A model generated the notes under the pieces. That model did not search any database and was not told where the DNA came from. It worked only from the letters and a program-made list of their open reading frames with translations. Shown here one piece after another: positions 1 to 9,018 of a stretch of DNA of 30,644 nt (its first letter is position 1; each line of letters opens with the position of its first letter). This DNA comes from Bacteroidales bacterium (GTDB lineage: Bacteria > Bacteroidota > Bacteroidia > Bacteroidales > Muribaculaceae), in contig SFOK01000008.1 in assembly GCA_004552395.1 (NCBI GenBank), positions 1-30,644 on the forward strand. Reading direction: 5' to 3'. Both the position numbers and the translations under genes were made by a program.

Positions 1-68
1 AATATGAAAAAACTGATTCTCCTTTAGAATTTCAGCAATACAGGATATTAATTCTATATTTTTAAATA

Positions 69-106
69 AACGGTTCGTTGCCCCTTTGGGTAGCGGGCCA
101 ACCGTT
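69..106 (+). repeat. Inverted repeat in the leader of the secreted-protein gene
   Basis: A perfect 7-bp inverted repeat, AACGGTT (69-75) and AACCGTT (100-106), encloses a smaller GCCC/GGGC pair (80-83, 95-98). It ends 20 bases before the start codon at 127. Just upstream, TATATTTT (55-62) is a one-mismatch -7 element, which would put the hairpin in the 5' leader. An mRNA-stabilising or translation-controlling stem is possible. The promoter assignment is weak. Confidence 0.4.
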
Positions 107-126
107 AACTAAACACAATTACAGCT

Positions 127-3100
127 ATGAAGAAATTGGCTACTATTTGCCTGGCTCTTGCTGTCGGTGTAGGTTCGGTAATCGCGGCCACTCCCGCGAT
201 GCGCAAAGCGAATCCGGCCATCACTCCGCAGACAGGCAATGTCATTTCCGAGAACCCTTATGCGGAAAAAACGCTGCGCAGTGTTCAGACTCCCGACGTC
301 CTCCCCGGCGTTCGGAGCGCTGTCGTGCAGACCGCTTCATTGAAGCCCGCAGGCAAGAAAGCTCCCGCTTATGCCGGCGAGTCAGGTTCGACCATCTACG
401 GCGATCTGGTCTATGACGCTTCAAGCGCTTGGACATTAGGTCTCGGCGAAGTTACCCTCGATGCCGGGTATACCAACATCGTAGACTTCAGCGGCATCGG
501 CCAGGGCGGCGACTTCGGCATGGCCTTCGGTTATTTCTACAACGGCCACTACCTCGGTATCGGCCAGGAGACTATCTGGGGCATGTTACTTCTCGGTACT
601 TACATGGTCGACATTGACCTCGCTACAGGTGACAAGACTGTCACAATGGTGAGCAACGACGCAACGCTCCTTAGCCTCGCAGCTTACAGCGCCGAGGACG
701 ACAAGGTCTGGGGTTTCTCCCAGAACGCCACCACAGGCGAGATCTCCTTCGGTCATCTATCCGATGCATCCGATCCTATGTCGGAGTTCGTGGCAGTGGC
801 ATCGCTTACTGCTGATGATTTCCCCGGCGGCAAGATCGGTGTGGCTTCCACAGTGAACCAGGTTACAAACCAGTTCATCGTCGTTTCCGCTACAGGTCAG
901 GTTTCCGAAATCAACAAGACCACCGGTCAGTACCAGGAGATCGCCGAGCTGGCTGATCCTTCGGCTTTCCTGACAGGTATATGCTACAGCCCCATCGACG
1001 GCGGTTATGTATACGCAGTCTGCACACAGGAGGCTTGCTCAATCCAGCTCCTTGACGAAAACTTCGCAGTGGTCAACAACACCAACTATCCCGGCATCGT
1101 GGAGTATGACTTGCTCTATTGCCCCGACACAGAGGTGATCGACGACGCAGCTCCCGCAGAGTCGAAACTCGTCAACACAGTATTCCCCAACGGCGCACTC
1201 AGCGGCACCATCACTTACCAGCTCGCTTCCACCACCTATGCCGGCACACCCGTCATCGGTAACATCGACTGGATCCTTGAGATCGACGGCGCAGAGTACA
1301 AGCGCGGCAGCGCGGCAGCCGGTTCGCAGGTAACCATCGAGGTGAAAGAACTCACAGAGGGTCTCCACAAATTCACCTTCCGTGCAAGCCTCGGCGGTCG
1401 CTTCGGTCGCACACTCAACAACTCCATCTACATCGGTAACGACACTCCCGTAGCTCCCGAAAAGGTAGAGCTCACAGGCAACAAGATATCCTGGACTCCC
1501 GTGACCAAAGGTGTCAACAAAGGTTATGTAAATCCCAAAGAGGTCACTTACAATGTATATCTCAACGACGAGCTGATTGCCCGCGGCATCTCCGCTACAG
1601 AGACAGCCACCAAGCTCGATCCCGAGAAACCTATCGAATTCTATGTGGCTGCCGTCGAGGCTGTCTACGACCGCAAACGTTCGGAGAAGACTTACTCCAA
1701 CGATATCACTTACGGTTCAGCTCTCGAGCTTCCCCAGGCATTCGCTCCCACAGAGAAGGAGTCGCGCCTCTTCACTATCGTGGACAACAACGGCAGCAAC
1801 GGCGACAGCGGTGCAATTCATTTCGGCACAGCTAATCTCGGCAACCAGCTCGGCACGTTCACCGGCTTCTACTATCTCTACGATGGCAGCAAGCCCGCCG
1901 ATGACTATCTGTTCCTCCCGCTCATGAAATTCACCGACGCCAACGCTGTATATGAGTTCGAGGCCCAGATCTTCCGTACCGACAACAACTATATGGAGAA
2001 GTACGAGATCGTGCTCGCCACAGCTCCGACTCCCGACGCTGTAGTGAAGACTATCCGTCCTGAGACAGAGGCCTTCCTGCTCGACAGCGAAAACGGCAGC
2101 CAGGCTGACGGCTATCAGGCCAACTACTTCACCATCCCCGCCGCCGGTGACTATATGATCGGTATCCACGTGACCTCCGACGCAGATCAGTTCCGCCTCT
2201 GGATGAACGAGTTCGTTGTCAAGGCTGCTGCAGGTATGACGACAGCCGGTCCCTCCGACGTGCTCAACCTCACAGCTGTCGCTGGTGACAAGGGCGCTCT
2301 CAACGCTACAGTATCCTTCACACTCCCGACAACTCAGATCAACGGCGCCGGTATCGCTGCTGACGCTACTCTCACCGCCACCGTTCAGGCCGACGGCTGC
2401 GAGTCTGTCTCCGTCACAGGTAAAGCCGGTGAAGCCAAGTCTGTAGTTATCCCCACTCTGCAGGGCGACAACGAGGTAACTGTAACAGTTGCCAACGGCG
2501 ACCTCAAGGGTATCCCCTCCAAGACCAACGTCTACACAGGTGTCGATGTACCCTCTATCCCCACTAACGTGACAGTGACCATGTCGGAAGACAACTACAC
2601 CGCTCACCTCACATGGGACGCTCCCGCTGTAGGTGCTAACGGTGGCTATGTGGCTCCCACAGGCAACACATACTACCTCTGCAACTACGTAGAGTCAATC
2701 TTCGGCGGCGGCTGGCAGATCGGCGATGCTATCGGCACCGACGTTTACTCGTTCGACATCGAGTTCCCCGTAGGCACAGCTCAGGACTTCTCAAACTTCG
2801 GCATTATCGCTGAGAATGTGGCCGGTATGGCACCAAATCTCGCCATCGCCCATGCAGTGACAGGTGAGCCCTACGCCAACCCCACTACCTGCAACTATGC
2901 AGCCGGTGACAACCTGCAGCCTATCGTTAATTATGTTTCAGGTTACACAGTGAACCTTGGCGATCCCAAGACACGCTTCCCGCAGTTCGCTACAGACGAC
3001 AACCTCAGAGCACTGTATGTATACGCCTCATCACCCGTAACCGGCGGTAAGTTCTCGATGCCCAAGTTCTCGACCAAGGATTGCCAGCACGCAGCAATCG

Positions 3101-4752
3101 AGCTTACAGTCTATGGAGGCAGCTGCGAGTCCTTCACAGTAAGCGCCGCAACCTACGGAGTGGAAGAGAAGGAGATCGAGACCTTCAACAAGTCTTACTT
3201 CACAGAGACAGGCGTACAGAAAGTGACAGTAGAGCTTCCTGCCGAATTCCAGAACAAGGACTGGGTTGAGCCGTTCATCAACTTCGACCTCGCTACACGC
3301 GATGAGTCTTACATCATGTATGCATTCCGCTACTTCGACAATATTCCCAACGACTTCGGTGTGCTTCAGCTCTCAGGCGCCAACAACGCCAAGGTTGGTG
3401 AGGAAGCTCAGTTCACAGCTCAGGTTATGAACTACGGTTACCTGGACGGTACAGAGCCCGCAGCCAAGTGGACTCTCACACGCGCTGACGGTACTGTCCT
3501 CGCTGATGTTGACGTAGCCGCTACAAGCAACGTAGTTGAAGCAGAAGGCACATACACCAACACTATCTCCTACACTCCGACTGCCGACGACCTTGGCACT
3601 CTCAAACTCACCTACGCACTCGCTTCCGGTGACAACAAGGCCATGAACGACACCAAGTCTGTAGACGTGAACGTAACAGTAGGCTCACAGCCCGTGGTTA
3701 CCGACCTTCACGCCGACGAGATCACATACGAGAACGTAATGCTCGGTTGGACAGCTCCCGCTGCTGCAGCCGGTTCCGAGAGCTTCGAGGATGAAGTTCC
3801 CTTCGTCCTTGCTCCCGACGAGATCGCCGGCTTCACCACAGTCGACGGTGACGGCGCTATGCTCTACGGTATCAACAACCCGGGCTTTGCGGCTCTCGAC
3901 TGGGCATACCAGCCCATGGGCTTCATGGTATGGTCAGAATCCGGTATGGACGAAATCATCGGCACGACAGGTTTATATCCCGCTCACGAAGGCGACAATT
4001 ACCTCGTAGCTATCAGCCCCTCACAGCAGGAGGACGGCACAACTCCCGATGCTGACGACTGGTTGATCTCACCCGCGGTTAACGGTGGCTCGACATTCAG
4101 CTTCTGGGCTAAGGCGTTCACATATGCTTATGGCGCAGAGAACATCGAGATCATGTACTCGACCACAGGCAACAAGCCTGAGGACTTCAAGGTGCTCGAA
4201 TACCTCGACATCGAGGGTCCGCAAGATGCTACACCCGAGTGGGAGCAGTATCAGTACACTCTGCCTCAGGATGCCAAGTACTTCGCTATCCACTATGTAT
4301 CGCACGATATCTTCGGTATCGCTATCGACGACATCGAGTACACGGCAGCCGGCAACGACGTAGCTATCGACAAATATGAGGTTTACCGCGACGGCGCTCT
4401 CGTAGGCGTTACAGCTGATGTCCTCTTCAACGATACTACAGTCGAGGACGACACCCAGTACAGCTACATCGTAGTTCCCGTTCTGAGCGACGGTGCCAAG
4501 GGTCTCGACTCCAACACACTCGTGCTCCGCACAACAGACGTTAAGGCTGTAGCTGACGCTGCTCACGCTATCTATGCTGAGAACGGCCGCATCATCGTCA
4601 AGGGCTTCGAAGGCCAGAAGGTCCTCATTGCCACTGCCGACGGTAAGCTCGTTGCCAACGACAACGCAAGCGCCAAGACTGCTTACAATGTAGCTGCAGG
4701 TGTTTACGTAGTGAAGGCCGGCAAGACAGTTGTGAAAGTGATTGTCAAGTAA
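127..4752 (+). CDS. Large secreted multidomain protein (FN3-like, choice-of-anchor J, T9SS-like C-terminal domain)
   Basis: This is a 1541-residue exported protein of unknown substrate, probably surface-attached or released. It opens with a clear Sec signal peptide: MKK, a hydrophobic stretch to about residue 20, then VIAATPA. Residues about 75-345 contain repeated short beta-rich segments resembling a beta-propeller, but I cannot name the family. Several Ig/FN3-like segments follow, for example around 440-530, 810-900 and 1190-1215. Residues about 1216-1408 look like a choice-of-anchor J (cleaved-adhesin, MAM-like) domain: SESFED at the start, DDWLISP in the middle and GIAIDDIEYT at the end. 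A further FN3-like segment precedes a C-terminal tail from about 1475 (NGRIIVKGFEG to GVYVVKAGKTVVKVIVK) that resembles type A sorting domains. Codon use is biased to GCT, ATC, CTC and AAC, as in highly expressed genes. The start follows from the signal peptide. Domain identities are by eye; the secretion route is inferred. Confidence 0.85.
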   Translation: MKKLATICLALAVGVGSVIAATPAMRKANPAITPQTGNVISENPYAEKTLRSVQTPDVLPGVRSAVVQTASLKPAGKKAPAYAGESGSTIYGDLVYDASSAWTLGLGEVTLDAGYTNIVDFSGIGQGGDFGMAFGYFYNGHYLGIGQETIWGMLLLGTYMVDIDLATGDKTVTMVSNDATLLSLAAYSAEDDKVWGFSQNATTGEISFGHLSDASDPMSEFVAVASLTADDFPGGKIGVASTVNQVTNQFIVVSATGQVSEINKTTGQYQEIAELADPSAFLTGICYSPIDGGYVYAVCTQEACSIQLLDENFAVVNNTNYPGIVEYDLLYCPDTEVIDDAAPAESKLVNTVFPNGALSGTITYQLASTTYAGTPVIGNIDWILEIDGAEYKRGSAAAGSQVTIEVKELTEGLHKFTFRASLGGRFGRTLNNSIYIGNDTPVAPEKVELTGNKISWTPVTKGVNKGYVNPKEVTYNVYLNDELIARGISATETATKLDPEKPIEFYVAAVEAVYDRKRSEKTYSNDITYGSALELPQAFAPTEKESRLFTIVDNNGSNGDSGAIHFGTANLGNQLGTFTGFYYLYDGSKPADDYLFLPLMKFTDANAVYEFEAQIFRTDNNYMEKYEIVLATAPTPDAVVKTIRPETEAFLLDSENGSQADGYQANYFTIPAAGDYMIGIHVTSDADQFRLWMNEFVVKAAAGMTTAGPSDVLNLTAVAGDKGALNATVSFTLPTTQINGAGIAADATLTATVQADGCESVSVTGKAGEAKSVVIPTLQGDNEVTVTVANGDLKGIPSKTNVYTGVDVPSIPTNVTVTMSEDNYTAHLTWDAPAVGANGGYVAPTGNTYYLCNYVESIFGGGWQIGDAIGTDVYSFDIEFPVGTAQDFSNFGIIAENVAGMAPNLAIAHAVTGEPYANPTTCNYAAGDNLQPIVNYVSGYTVNLGDPKTRFPQFATDDNLRALYVYASSPVTGGKFSMPKFSTKDCQHAAIELTVYGGSCESFTVSAATYGVEEKEIETFNKSYFTETGVQKVTVELPAEFQNKDWVEPFINFDLATRDESYIMYAFRYFDNIPNDFGVLQLSGANNAKVGEEAQFTAQVMNYGYLDGTEPAAKWTLTRADGTVLADVDVAATSNVVEAEGTYTNTISYTPTADDLGTLKLTYALASGDNKAMNDTKSVDVNVTVGSQPVVTDLHADEITYENVMLGWTAPAAAAGSESFEDEVPFVLAPDEIAGFTTVDGDGAMLYGINNPGFAALDWAYQPMGFMVWSESGMDEIIGTTGLYPAHEGDNYLVAISPSQQEDGTTPDADDWLISPAVNGGSTFSFWAKAFTYAYGAENIEIMYSTTGNKPEDFKVLEYLDIEGPQDATPEWEQYQYTLPQDAKYFAIHYVSHDIFGIAIDDIEYTAAGNDVAIDKYEVYRDGALVGVTADVLFNDTTVEDDTQYSYIVVPVLSDGAKGLDSNTLVLRTTDVKAVADAAHAIYAENGRIIVKGFEGQKVLIATADGKLVANDNASAKTAYNVAAGVYVVKAGKTVVKVIVK

Positions 4753-4758
4753 ATTCAA

Positions 4759-4824
4759 GGCTTGCTTGCAAGCCGAGACATATCTCAAAACAGAGGGTCG
4801 CGCCTGAGGCGCGGCCCTTTTTTT
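4759..4824 (+). terminator. Intrinsic terminator after the secreted-protein gene, preceded by a small hairpin
   Basis: Arms 4795-4804 and 4808-4817 form a 10-bp stem with one G-U pair and a TGA loop, followed by seven T residues (4818-4824). A smaller stem, GGCTTG/CAAGCC (4759-4764 and 4769-4774), lies just after the stop codon at 4752. This is a textbook Rho-independent terminator on the plus strand. Confidence 0.9.
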
Positions 4825-4843
4825 CGCTCCCGTGGGAGTGGGG

Positions 4844-4997
4844 ATGGGAGAGATGGGAATTATGGGAGTAATGGGAATTTTGAGAATTTTGGGAGTAATG
4901 GGAATTTTGAGGATTCGGCCGAAGCGGATTATTTTGAGGAAATATTAGACAAATTGGGCAAATTGGACCAATTAGACAAATTCGAGATTATAGGGAA
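4844..4997. repeat. Two 9-bp-periodic degenerate repeat tracts (convergent intergenic region 4753-5099)
   Basis: This 347-base convergent gap contains no convincing gene. Two terminators flank two repeat tracts. Positions 4844-4915 read as eight successive 9-mers close to ATGGGAATT or ATGGGAGTA. Positions 4944-4997 read as six 9-mers close to ATTAGACAA or ATTGGGCAA. The units are degenerate but keep phase. A short open frame across them has three-residue periodicity (LDK, LGK, LDQ, LDK) only because the unit is nine bases long, so it is not taken as a gene. Confidence 0.75.
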
Positions 4998-5016
4998 TCA
5001 TTGAAGGCACTGGGCG

Positions 5017-5046
5017 AAAAAGACGAGGTCGCGGCCTGCCGCGACC
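5017..5046 (-). terminator. Intrinsic terminator of the pfkA-DUF4369-yifB unit
   Basis: A perfect 9-bp inverted repeat, GGTCGCGGC (5027-5035) and GCCGCGACC (5038-5046), is followed on the minus strand by TCG and a short T-run (the A-run 5017-5021 on the plus strand). It lies about 55 bases beyond the yifB stop codon and faces the plus-strand terminator of the upstream gene. Confidence 0.75.
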
Positions 5047-5099
5047 ATACAATTGAGGGAACAAGTGAGGGGGATGTAGACGGAAGAGGGAAGGGGGGA

Positions 5100-6644
5100 T
5101 CAGAAGGTTTTGCCGTAGGTGGCGCGGTCAAGGTTGCGGTAGCCGATCGCTTCCACTATGTGACGGCACTGTACCGTCTCCGAGTTGTCGAGATCGGCTA
5201 TGGTACGCGCCACTCGCAGTATCCTGTCGAAAGCGCGCGCTGACATAGAGAACCGCTCCATCGATTCCTTGAGGCGCGCAAGACCCTCTGCGTCGGGCCA
5301 TGCGTAGCGCCGGATAAGGCGCGTGTTCATCTGTGCGTTGCAGTAAATGCCCGGTTCATCCTTGAAACGCGCAAGTTGCACAGTGCGCGCCTTGACCACA
5401 CGTTCGCGTATCGTGGCGCTGCTCTCGCCCGGCGCGCTGTCTGCCATCTCGTCGAATTCCACCGGTTGTATCTGTATCTGAAGGTCGATACGGTCCAGCA
5501 GAGGCCCCGAGATGCGGTTCATATATTTCTGCACGGCTCCCGCCGGGCAGGTGCATTGCTTGTGAGGGTGACCGTACCATCCGCACGGGCACGGATTCAT
5601 GCTCGCCACGAGCATGAACGACGCCGGATAGTCGACCGTATACTTAGCCCTCGAAATAGATATTACGCGGTCCTCCACAGGTTGTCGGAGCACTTCCAGC
5701 ACCTGGCGCGGGAACTCCGGAAACTCGTCGAGGAAAAGTACCCCGTTGTGCGCCAGACTTATCTCGCCCGGCTGAGGATTGATGCCGCCTCCCACGAGCG
5801 CCACAGGCGATATAGTGTGGTGCGGGGCGCGGAAGGGCCGCTGCGTCATAAGCATGGAACCGCGGCCGAGCTTACCCGCCACAGAGTGGATCTTAGTGGT
5901 CTCGAGCGCCTCGGCGAGGCTCAAAGGCGGAAGTATGGACGGCAGCCGTTTGGCCATCATGGACTTGCCGCTGCCCGGGCTGCCGATAAGGAGAATGTTG
6001 TGTCCGCCGGCAGAAGCCACTTCAAATGCTCTCTTCACCGCGAACTGACCTTTCACTTCGGCGAAATCGAAGTCGAAACAGTCCATGCGCCGGCGGAACT
6101 CCTCGCGCGTGTTTACCACCGTGGGCTGCACATCTTCGGCACCGTTGAGGAAAGCTACGGTCTGCGCAAGATTCGTCATGCCGAAAACCTCGATATTGTT
6201 GACCACAGCCGCCTCCGTAGCGTTCGCCTCAGGCACTATCATGCGTTTGAAGCCCATCTCGCGCGCCTTGATTGCCATGGGGAGCACACCCTTCACCGGG
6301 AGTATAGAGCCGTCCAGACTCAGCTCGCCGGTTATCATGCAGTCGGCCACACTTGCGGCCGCCACATGCTCGTTGGAGGCAAGTATGCCTATAGCCAACG
6401 GCAGGTCGAACGATGCGCCCTCCTTCTTCACGTCGGCCGGCGCCAGGTTGATAACCACGCGCTGATGCGGGAAAGGTATCCCGCTCTGAGTCATTGCGGC
6501 CATGATACGCTCGTGAGCCTCGCGCACAGCCGTGTCCGGGAGTCCGACTATCGTGAATGTGGCTCCGCGCTCGCAGAGGGCCTCTATGGTGACGGGAAGC
6601 GCTTCTATGCCTTGCACGGCGGCTGTGTATACTTTGGCGAGCAT
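5100..6644 (-). CDS. YifB family Mg chelatase-like AAA ATPase (ComM-like)
   Basis: This is a 514-residue member of the YifB/ComM family, AAA+ proteins related to magnesium chelatase subunit I. In naturally competent bacteria ComM acts as a DNA helicase promoting branch migration of imported DNA. In Bacteroidota the role is not established. The N-terminal ChlI-like domain (residues about 1-190) includes GLPDTAVREAHERI. The AAA domain has a Walker A GSPGSGKS at 221-228, a Walker B-like GVLFLDEFPEF near 300, and the family motif MNPCPCGWYGH followed by Cys-rich CTCP. GPLLDRIDLQI is the usual sensor region. Length matches the family norm of about 510. It lies 37 bases after the lipoprotein gene, so it is probably the last gene of the unit starting at pfkA, and a terminator follows. 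Confidence 0.95.
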   Translation of the reverse strand: MLAKVYTAAVQGIEALPVTIEALCERGATFTIVGLPDTAVREAHERIMAAMTQSGIPFPHQRVVINLAPADVKKEGASFDLPLAIGILASNEHVAAASVADCMITGELSLDGSILPVKGVLPMAIKAREMGFKRMIVPEANATEAAVVNNIEVFGMTNLAQTVAFLNGAEDVQPTVVNTREEFRRRMDCFDFDFAEVKGQFAVKRAFEVASAGGHNILLIGSPGSGKSMMAKRLPSILPPLSLAEALETTKIHSVAGKLGRGSMLMTQRPFRAPHHTISPVALVGGGINPQPGEISLAHNGVLFLDEFPEFPRQVLEVLRQPVEDRVISISRAKYTVDYPASFMLVASMNPCPCGWYGHPHKQCTCPAGAVQKYMNRISGPLLDRIDLQIQIQPVEFDEMADSAPGESSATIRERVVKARTVQLARFKDEPGIYCNAQMNTRLIRRYAWPDAEGLARLKESMERFSMSARAFDRILRVARTIADLDNSETVQCRHIVEAIGYRNLDRATYGKTF

Positions 6645-6681
6645 GTCGGTATAGAGGTTGATTAGGTTAGCTTCTACTGGG

Positions 6682-7830
6682 CTATCTGGCCGCGCGGGCT
6701 GCGGCAGCGGCCTTCTTCATGTCGGTGCCGCGGTAGAGCTGCGAGCCTTTGCGGTCGGCCACGATCACGTAAGGCGCGCCGGGAAGCGAGAGTCGTTGCA
6801 GGCTCACGTCCATAGGCCCGGCGAACGCCCAGAAACTGCGCCGCCGGCTCGTGGTGTCGCCGCGCAGCGCCGAGTGCCACTGCGAGCTGTCAGGGTCAAG
6901 ATATATGTCGGCCACGGCTATATCCTGCGGCAGACGGCTCATGGCCCTCAGCGCCTCGCGAAGCTCTGAGCCGCCCGATTCCTTCCAGAAATAGACCACT
7001 GTGGCCCTTGCGCGGGCCGGATTGAGTGTCGACAGCGTGTCGGCCGGTGTGCGCAGCGTTATAGGCACCATAGGCAGCCCGGAGGCCTTTTCGCGGCTCT
7101 CTGACGTCACCGTCATGGCCACATGAAGCAACCGTTCCTTATCCTCCTTATCGAGCGTCAGAGAGCCCCAGAGACGGTTAAAACCGGCCTCGTCGGCCGT
7201 GCGGTCGTAGAAGGTCAGCAGCAGCAGCGCGCTGCATACATCGCCGGTATGCTCCTTCACATATCCGGCCACAGCCGCGTTCAGCTCCTCGGCCGTGCCG
7301 CGTCCCCGCCCGCTTTCGTCGGGCTCCCGGAACGACATGCTCATGCCGGGCGATCCCCCCGGTCCTGAGTAGCCTCCCACCATCGACGGCAAAAGCGCCT
7401 CGTTGCGCCGCACCCAGTCAGAGTATTGCTCCATAGGCTTGTTGCCCTTCACCTGCCAGAGGTACGGGTGGTTGAAATCACCCTTTATCTCGAGCTTGTC
7501 GCCCTTCTCGGCATAGACGGCATAGAGCAGACGCCGGTCCGAGGAAAACAGCCATACTATCGTGGGATAGCGCGTGGCGCCGTGAAGTTGAAAAGCCCCG
7601 TTCTCGAAAGCAAGCTCCTGCGACACGAGCTCGTCGGTATTCGAACTGTAAGCCACATACATGGCCTTGAGGCCGCGTTGAGCGCCGCCGTCGATCTTAC
7701 CCTCTATACGGAACTCGTTCTTCGTGCACGAGCCGACAAAAAGGGCTAAGAGCACCAAAGGCAGCAGCCGCAGCAGCATCATCGCGGCTCCGCTGCGGCA
7801 GGCTAAGCTAAGTGACTCGGGCTGATTCAT
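6682..7830 (-). CDS. DUF4369-like lipoprotein with a cysteine-less thioredoxin-like C-terminal half
   Basis: This is an envelope lipoprotein of up to 382 residues. The predicted signal segment (MMLLRLLPLVLLALFVGSC) ends in lipobox VGSC. The most likely true start is the Met at 7782 or 7779, because the first 16 residues from 7830 look unlike a signal peptide. The N-terminal mature part (FRIEGKIDGGAQRGLKAMYVAY to LEIKGDF) resembles the DUF4369 domain that often precedes TlpA-like thioredoxin modules in Bacteroidota. The C-terminal part (ATVVYFWKESGGSE to PYVIVADRKGSQLYRG) keeps the thioredoxin-like strand order, but the position of the WCxxC active site reads WKESGGSE, so no redox cysteines are present. 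It begins 26 bases after pfkA and is probably cotranscribed. The fold assignment is by pattern; function is unknown. Confidence 0.8.
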   Translation of the reverse strand: MNQPESLSLACRSGAAMMLLRLLPLVLLALFVGSCTKNEFRIEGKIDGGAQRGLKAMYVAYSSNTDELVSQELAFENGAFQLHGATRYPTIVWLFSSDRRLLYAVYAEKGDKLEIKGDFNHPYLWQVKGNKPMEQYSDWVRRNEALLPSMVGGYSGPGGSPGMSMSFREPDESGRGRGTAEELNAAVAGYVKEHTGDVCSALLLLTFYDRTADEAGFNRLWGSLTLDKEDKERLLHVAMTVTSESREKASGLPMVPITLRTPADTLSTLNPARARATVVYFWKESGGSELREALRAMSRLPQDIAVADIYLDPDSSQWHSALRGDTTSRRRSFWAFAGPMDVSLQRLSLPGAPYVIVADRKGSQLYRGTDMKKAAAAARAAR

Positions 7831-7856
7831 AGGTTTCGTGAAGGGGGAGCGCCGCG

Positions 7857-8837
7857 TCAGATCGAGAGGCGGCGCTGAGTGTTGATAAGCTCTGTGTTGA
7901 TAGGTTTGTCGTTCTTGATGGCCTTAGTGAACGGCACATACACGATCTCGTCGTTCTTTATGCCGATCATCACGTTGCGCTGGTCGTCGAGCAGCGCGTC
8001 GACGGCTGCCGCGCCCATACGCGAAGCCAGGATACGGTCGAACGCCGACGGCGAACCGCCGCGCTGAAGGTGACCCAGGATCGTGACACGCACGTCGTAC
8101 TGCGGATACTCCTCCTCCATACGCTTGGCCAGACCCATGGCGCCGCCCGTCAGAGGGCTCTCGGCCACAAGCACTATCGACGAGTTTTTCGACTTGCGGA
8201 ACCCGTGGTCGATAAGGTCGGCCAGCTGGTCGGTCTGTGTGGAGAACTCCGGTATGATGGCGGCCTCTGCGCCCGAAGCTATCGCGCCGTTCAGCGCCAG
8301 GAAGCCCGCGTCGCGGCCCATCACCTCGATGAAGAAGAGGCGCTCGTGGCTCGTGGCAGTGTCGCGGATCTTGTCCACACACTCCATGATAGTGTTGAGC
8401 GCTGTGTCATAGCCGATTGTGGAGTCGGTGCCATACAGGTCGTTGTCGATCGTGCCGGGCAGACCCACTATCGGGAAAGAAAATTCGTTGGCGAAAATAC
8501 GTGCGCCGGTCAGCGATCCGTCGCCGCCGATCACCACTAAGGCGTCGATGCCGTGGCGGCGCAGCACATCGTAGGCACACTGGCGTCCTTCCGGTGTCTG
8601 GAACTCCTTGCAGCGCGCTGTCTTCAGTATCGTGCCGCCGCGCTGTATGATGTTGGAGACGTTCTGGGTGGAAAATTCCTCGATCTCATCGGAGATCAGA
8701 CCCTTGAAGCCGCGGTAGATGCCAAACACTTTGAAGCCGGCGAAGATGCCTGCGCGGGTCACCGCGCGGATGGCCGCGTTCATGCCCGGAGCATCGCCTC
8801 CGGACGTCAGGATTCCTATGGACTCTATTTTCGACAT
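7857..8837 (-). CDS. pfkA: ATP-dependent 6-phosphofructokinase
   Basis: PfkA phosphorylates fructose 6-phosphate to fructose 1,6-bisphosphate in the cytoplasm, the committed step of glycolysis. The 326 residues match the usual bacterial length. Visible motifs are the ATP-binding TSGGDAPGMN (11-20), GGDGS (104-108), the catalytic PGTIDNDLYGTDSTIG (from 127, with the likely catalytic Asp at 131) and MGRDAGFLA. Glycine in GGDGS and PGTIDND, rather than GGDD and PKTIDND, indicates use of ATP and not pyrophosphate. It is the first gene of the unit with the DUF4369-like lipoprotein and yifB. A consensus promoter sits about 150 bases upstream, leaving a long leader that carries a direct repeat. The ATG at 8837 gives the expected N-terminus MSKIESIGILTSGGD. 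Confidence 0.97.
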   Translation of the reverse strand: MSKIESIGILTSGGDAPGMNAAIRAVTRAGIFAGFKVFGIYRGFKGLISDEIEEFSTQNVSNIIQRGGTILKTARCKEFQTPEGRQCAYDVLRRHGIDALVVIGGDGSLTGARIFANEFSFPIVGLPGTIDNDLYGTDSTIGYDTALNTIMECVDKIRDTATSHERLFFIEVMGRDAGFLALNGAIASGAEAAIIPEFSTQTDQLADLIDHGFRKSKNSSIVLVAESPLTGGAMGLAKRMEEEYPQYDVRVTILGHLQRGGSPSAFDRILASRMGAAAVDALLDDQRNVMIGIKNDEIVYVPFTKAIKNDKPINTELINTQRRLSI

Positions 8838-8920
8838 AATTTCTGTATGTTTAGGTGTTTATTCTCTTCTTCCTTTGAAGCACCGCCCGCTCGCCTTTAG
8901 CCTGCTGACTGCCCGTCGCC

Positions 8921-8959
8921 TGCAACTTGCGGCCCTTCGCCGTCTGCAACTTGCGGCCC
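8921..8959. repeat. 24-bp-period direct repeat in the pfkA leader
   Basis: The 15-mer TGCAACTTGCGGCCC occurs exactly at 8921-8935 and 8945-8959, a 24-base period. Both copies lie between the predicted pfkA promoter and its start codon, so they should be transcribed. The rest of the 271-base gap 8838-9108 is AT-rich near the promoter, and I see no gene in it. Confidence 0.8.
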
Positions 8960-8986
8960 CGGAGAAGCGGTTCGCTTCCGAATATG

Positions 8987-9018
8987 CAAAGATAGCAAAT
9001 TCTTCTCTCCTCTGCAAA
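8987..9018 (-). promoter_or_regulatory. Predicted pfkA promoter (Bacteroidota type)
   Basis: On the minus strand, TTTG (9018-9015) is separated by exactly 20 bases from TATCTTTG (8994-8987), a full match to the Bacteroidota -33 TTTG and -7 TAnnTTTG elements. Transcription would begin near 8982, giving a leader of about 145 bases. TATATTTG at 9022-9015 overlaps the -33 box and could be an alternative -7 element. Confidence 0.75.

Noticed and set aside
1717..2607. A 296-residue antisense frame within the large secreted protein gene
   Set aside because: The plus-strand protein is continuous through the region, and the antisense product is a Val/Gly/Glu-rich shadow.
4762..5004. An 80-residue open frame after the secreted protein gene
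   Set aside because: It crosses a terminator and both 9-bp tracts; its repeats are a by-product of a nine-base unit read as three codons.
5376..6665. A 429-residue open frame antisense to the YifB-type gene
   Set aside because: The product is rich in His, Arg and Ala with no recognisable fold, while the minus strand encodes all YifB motifs.
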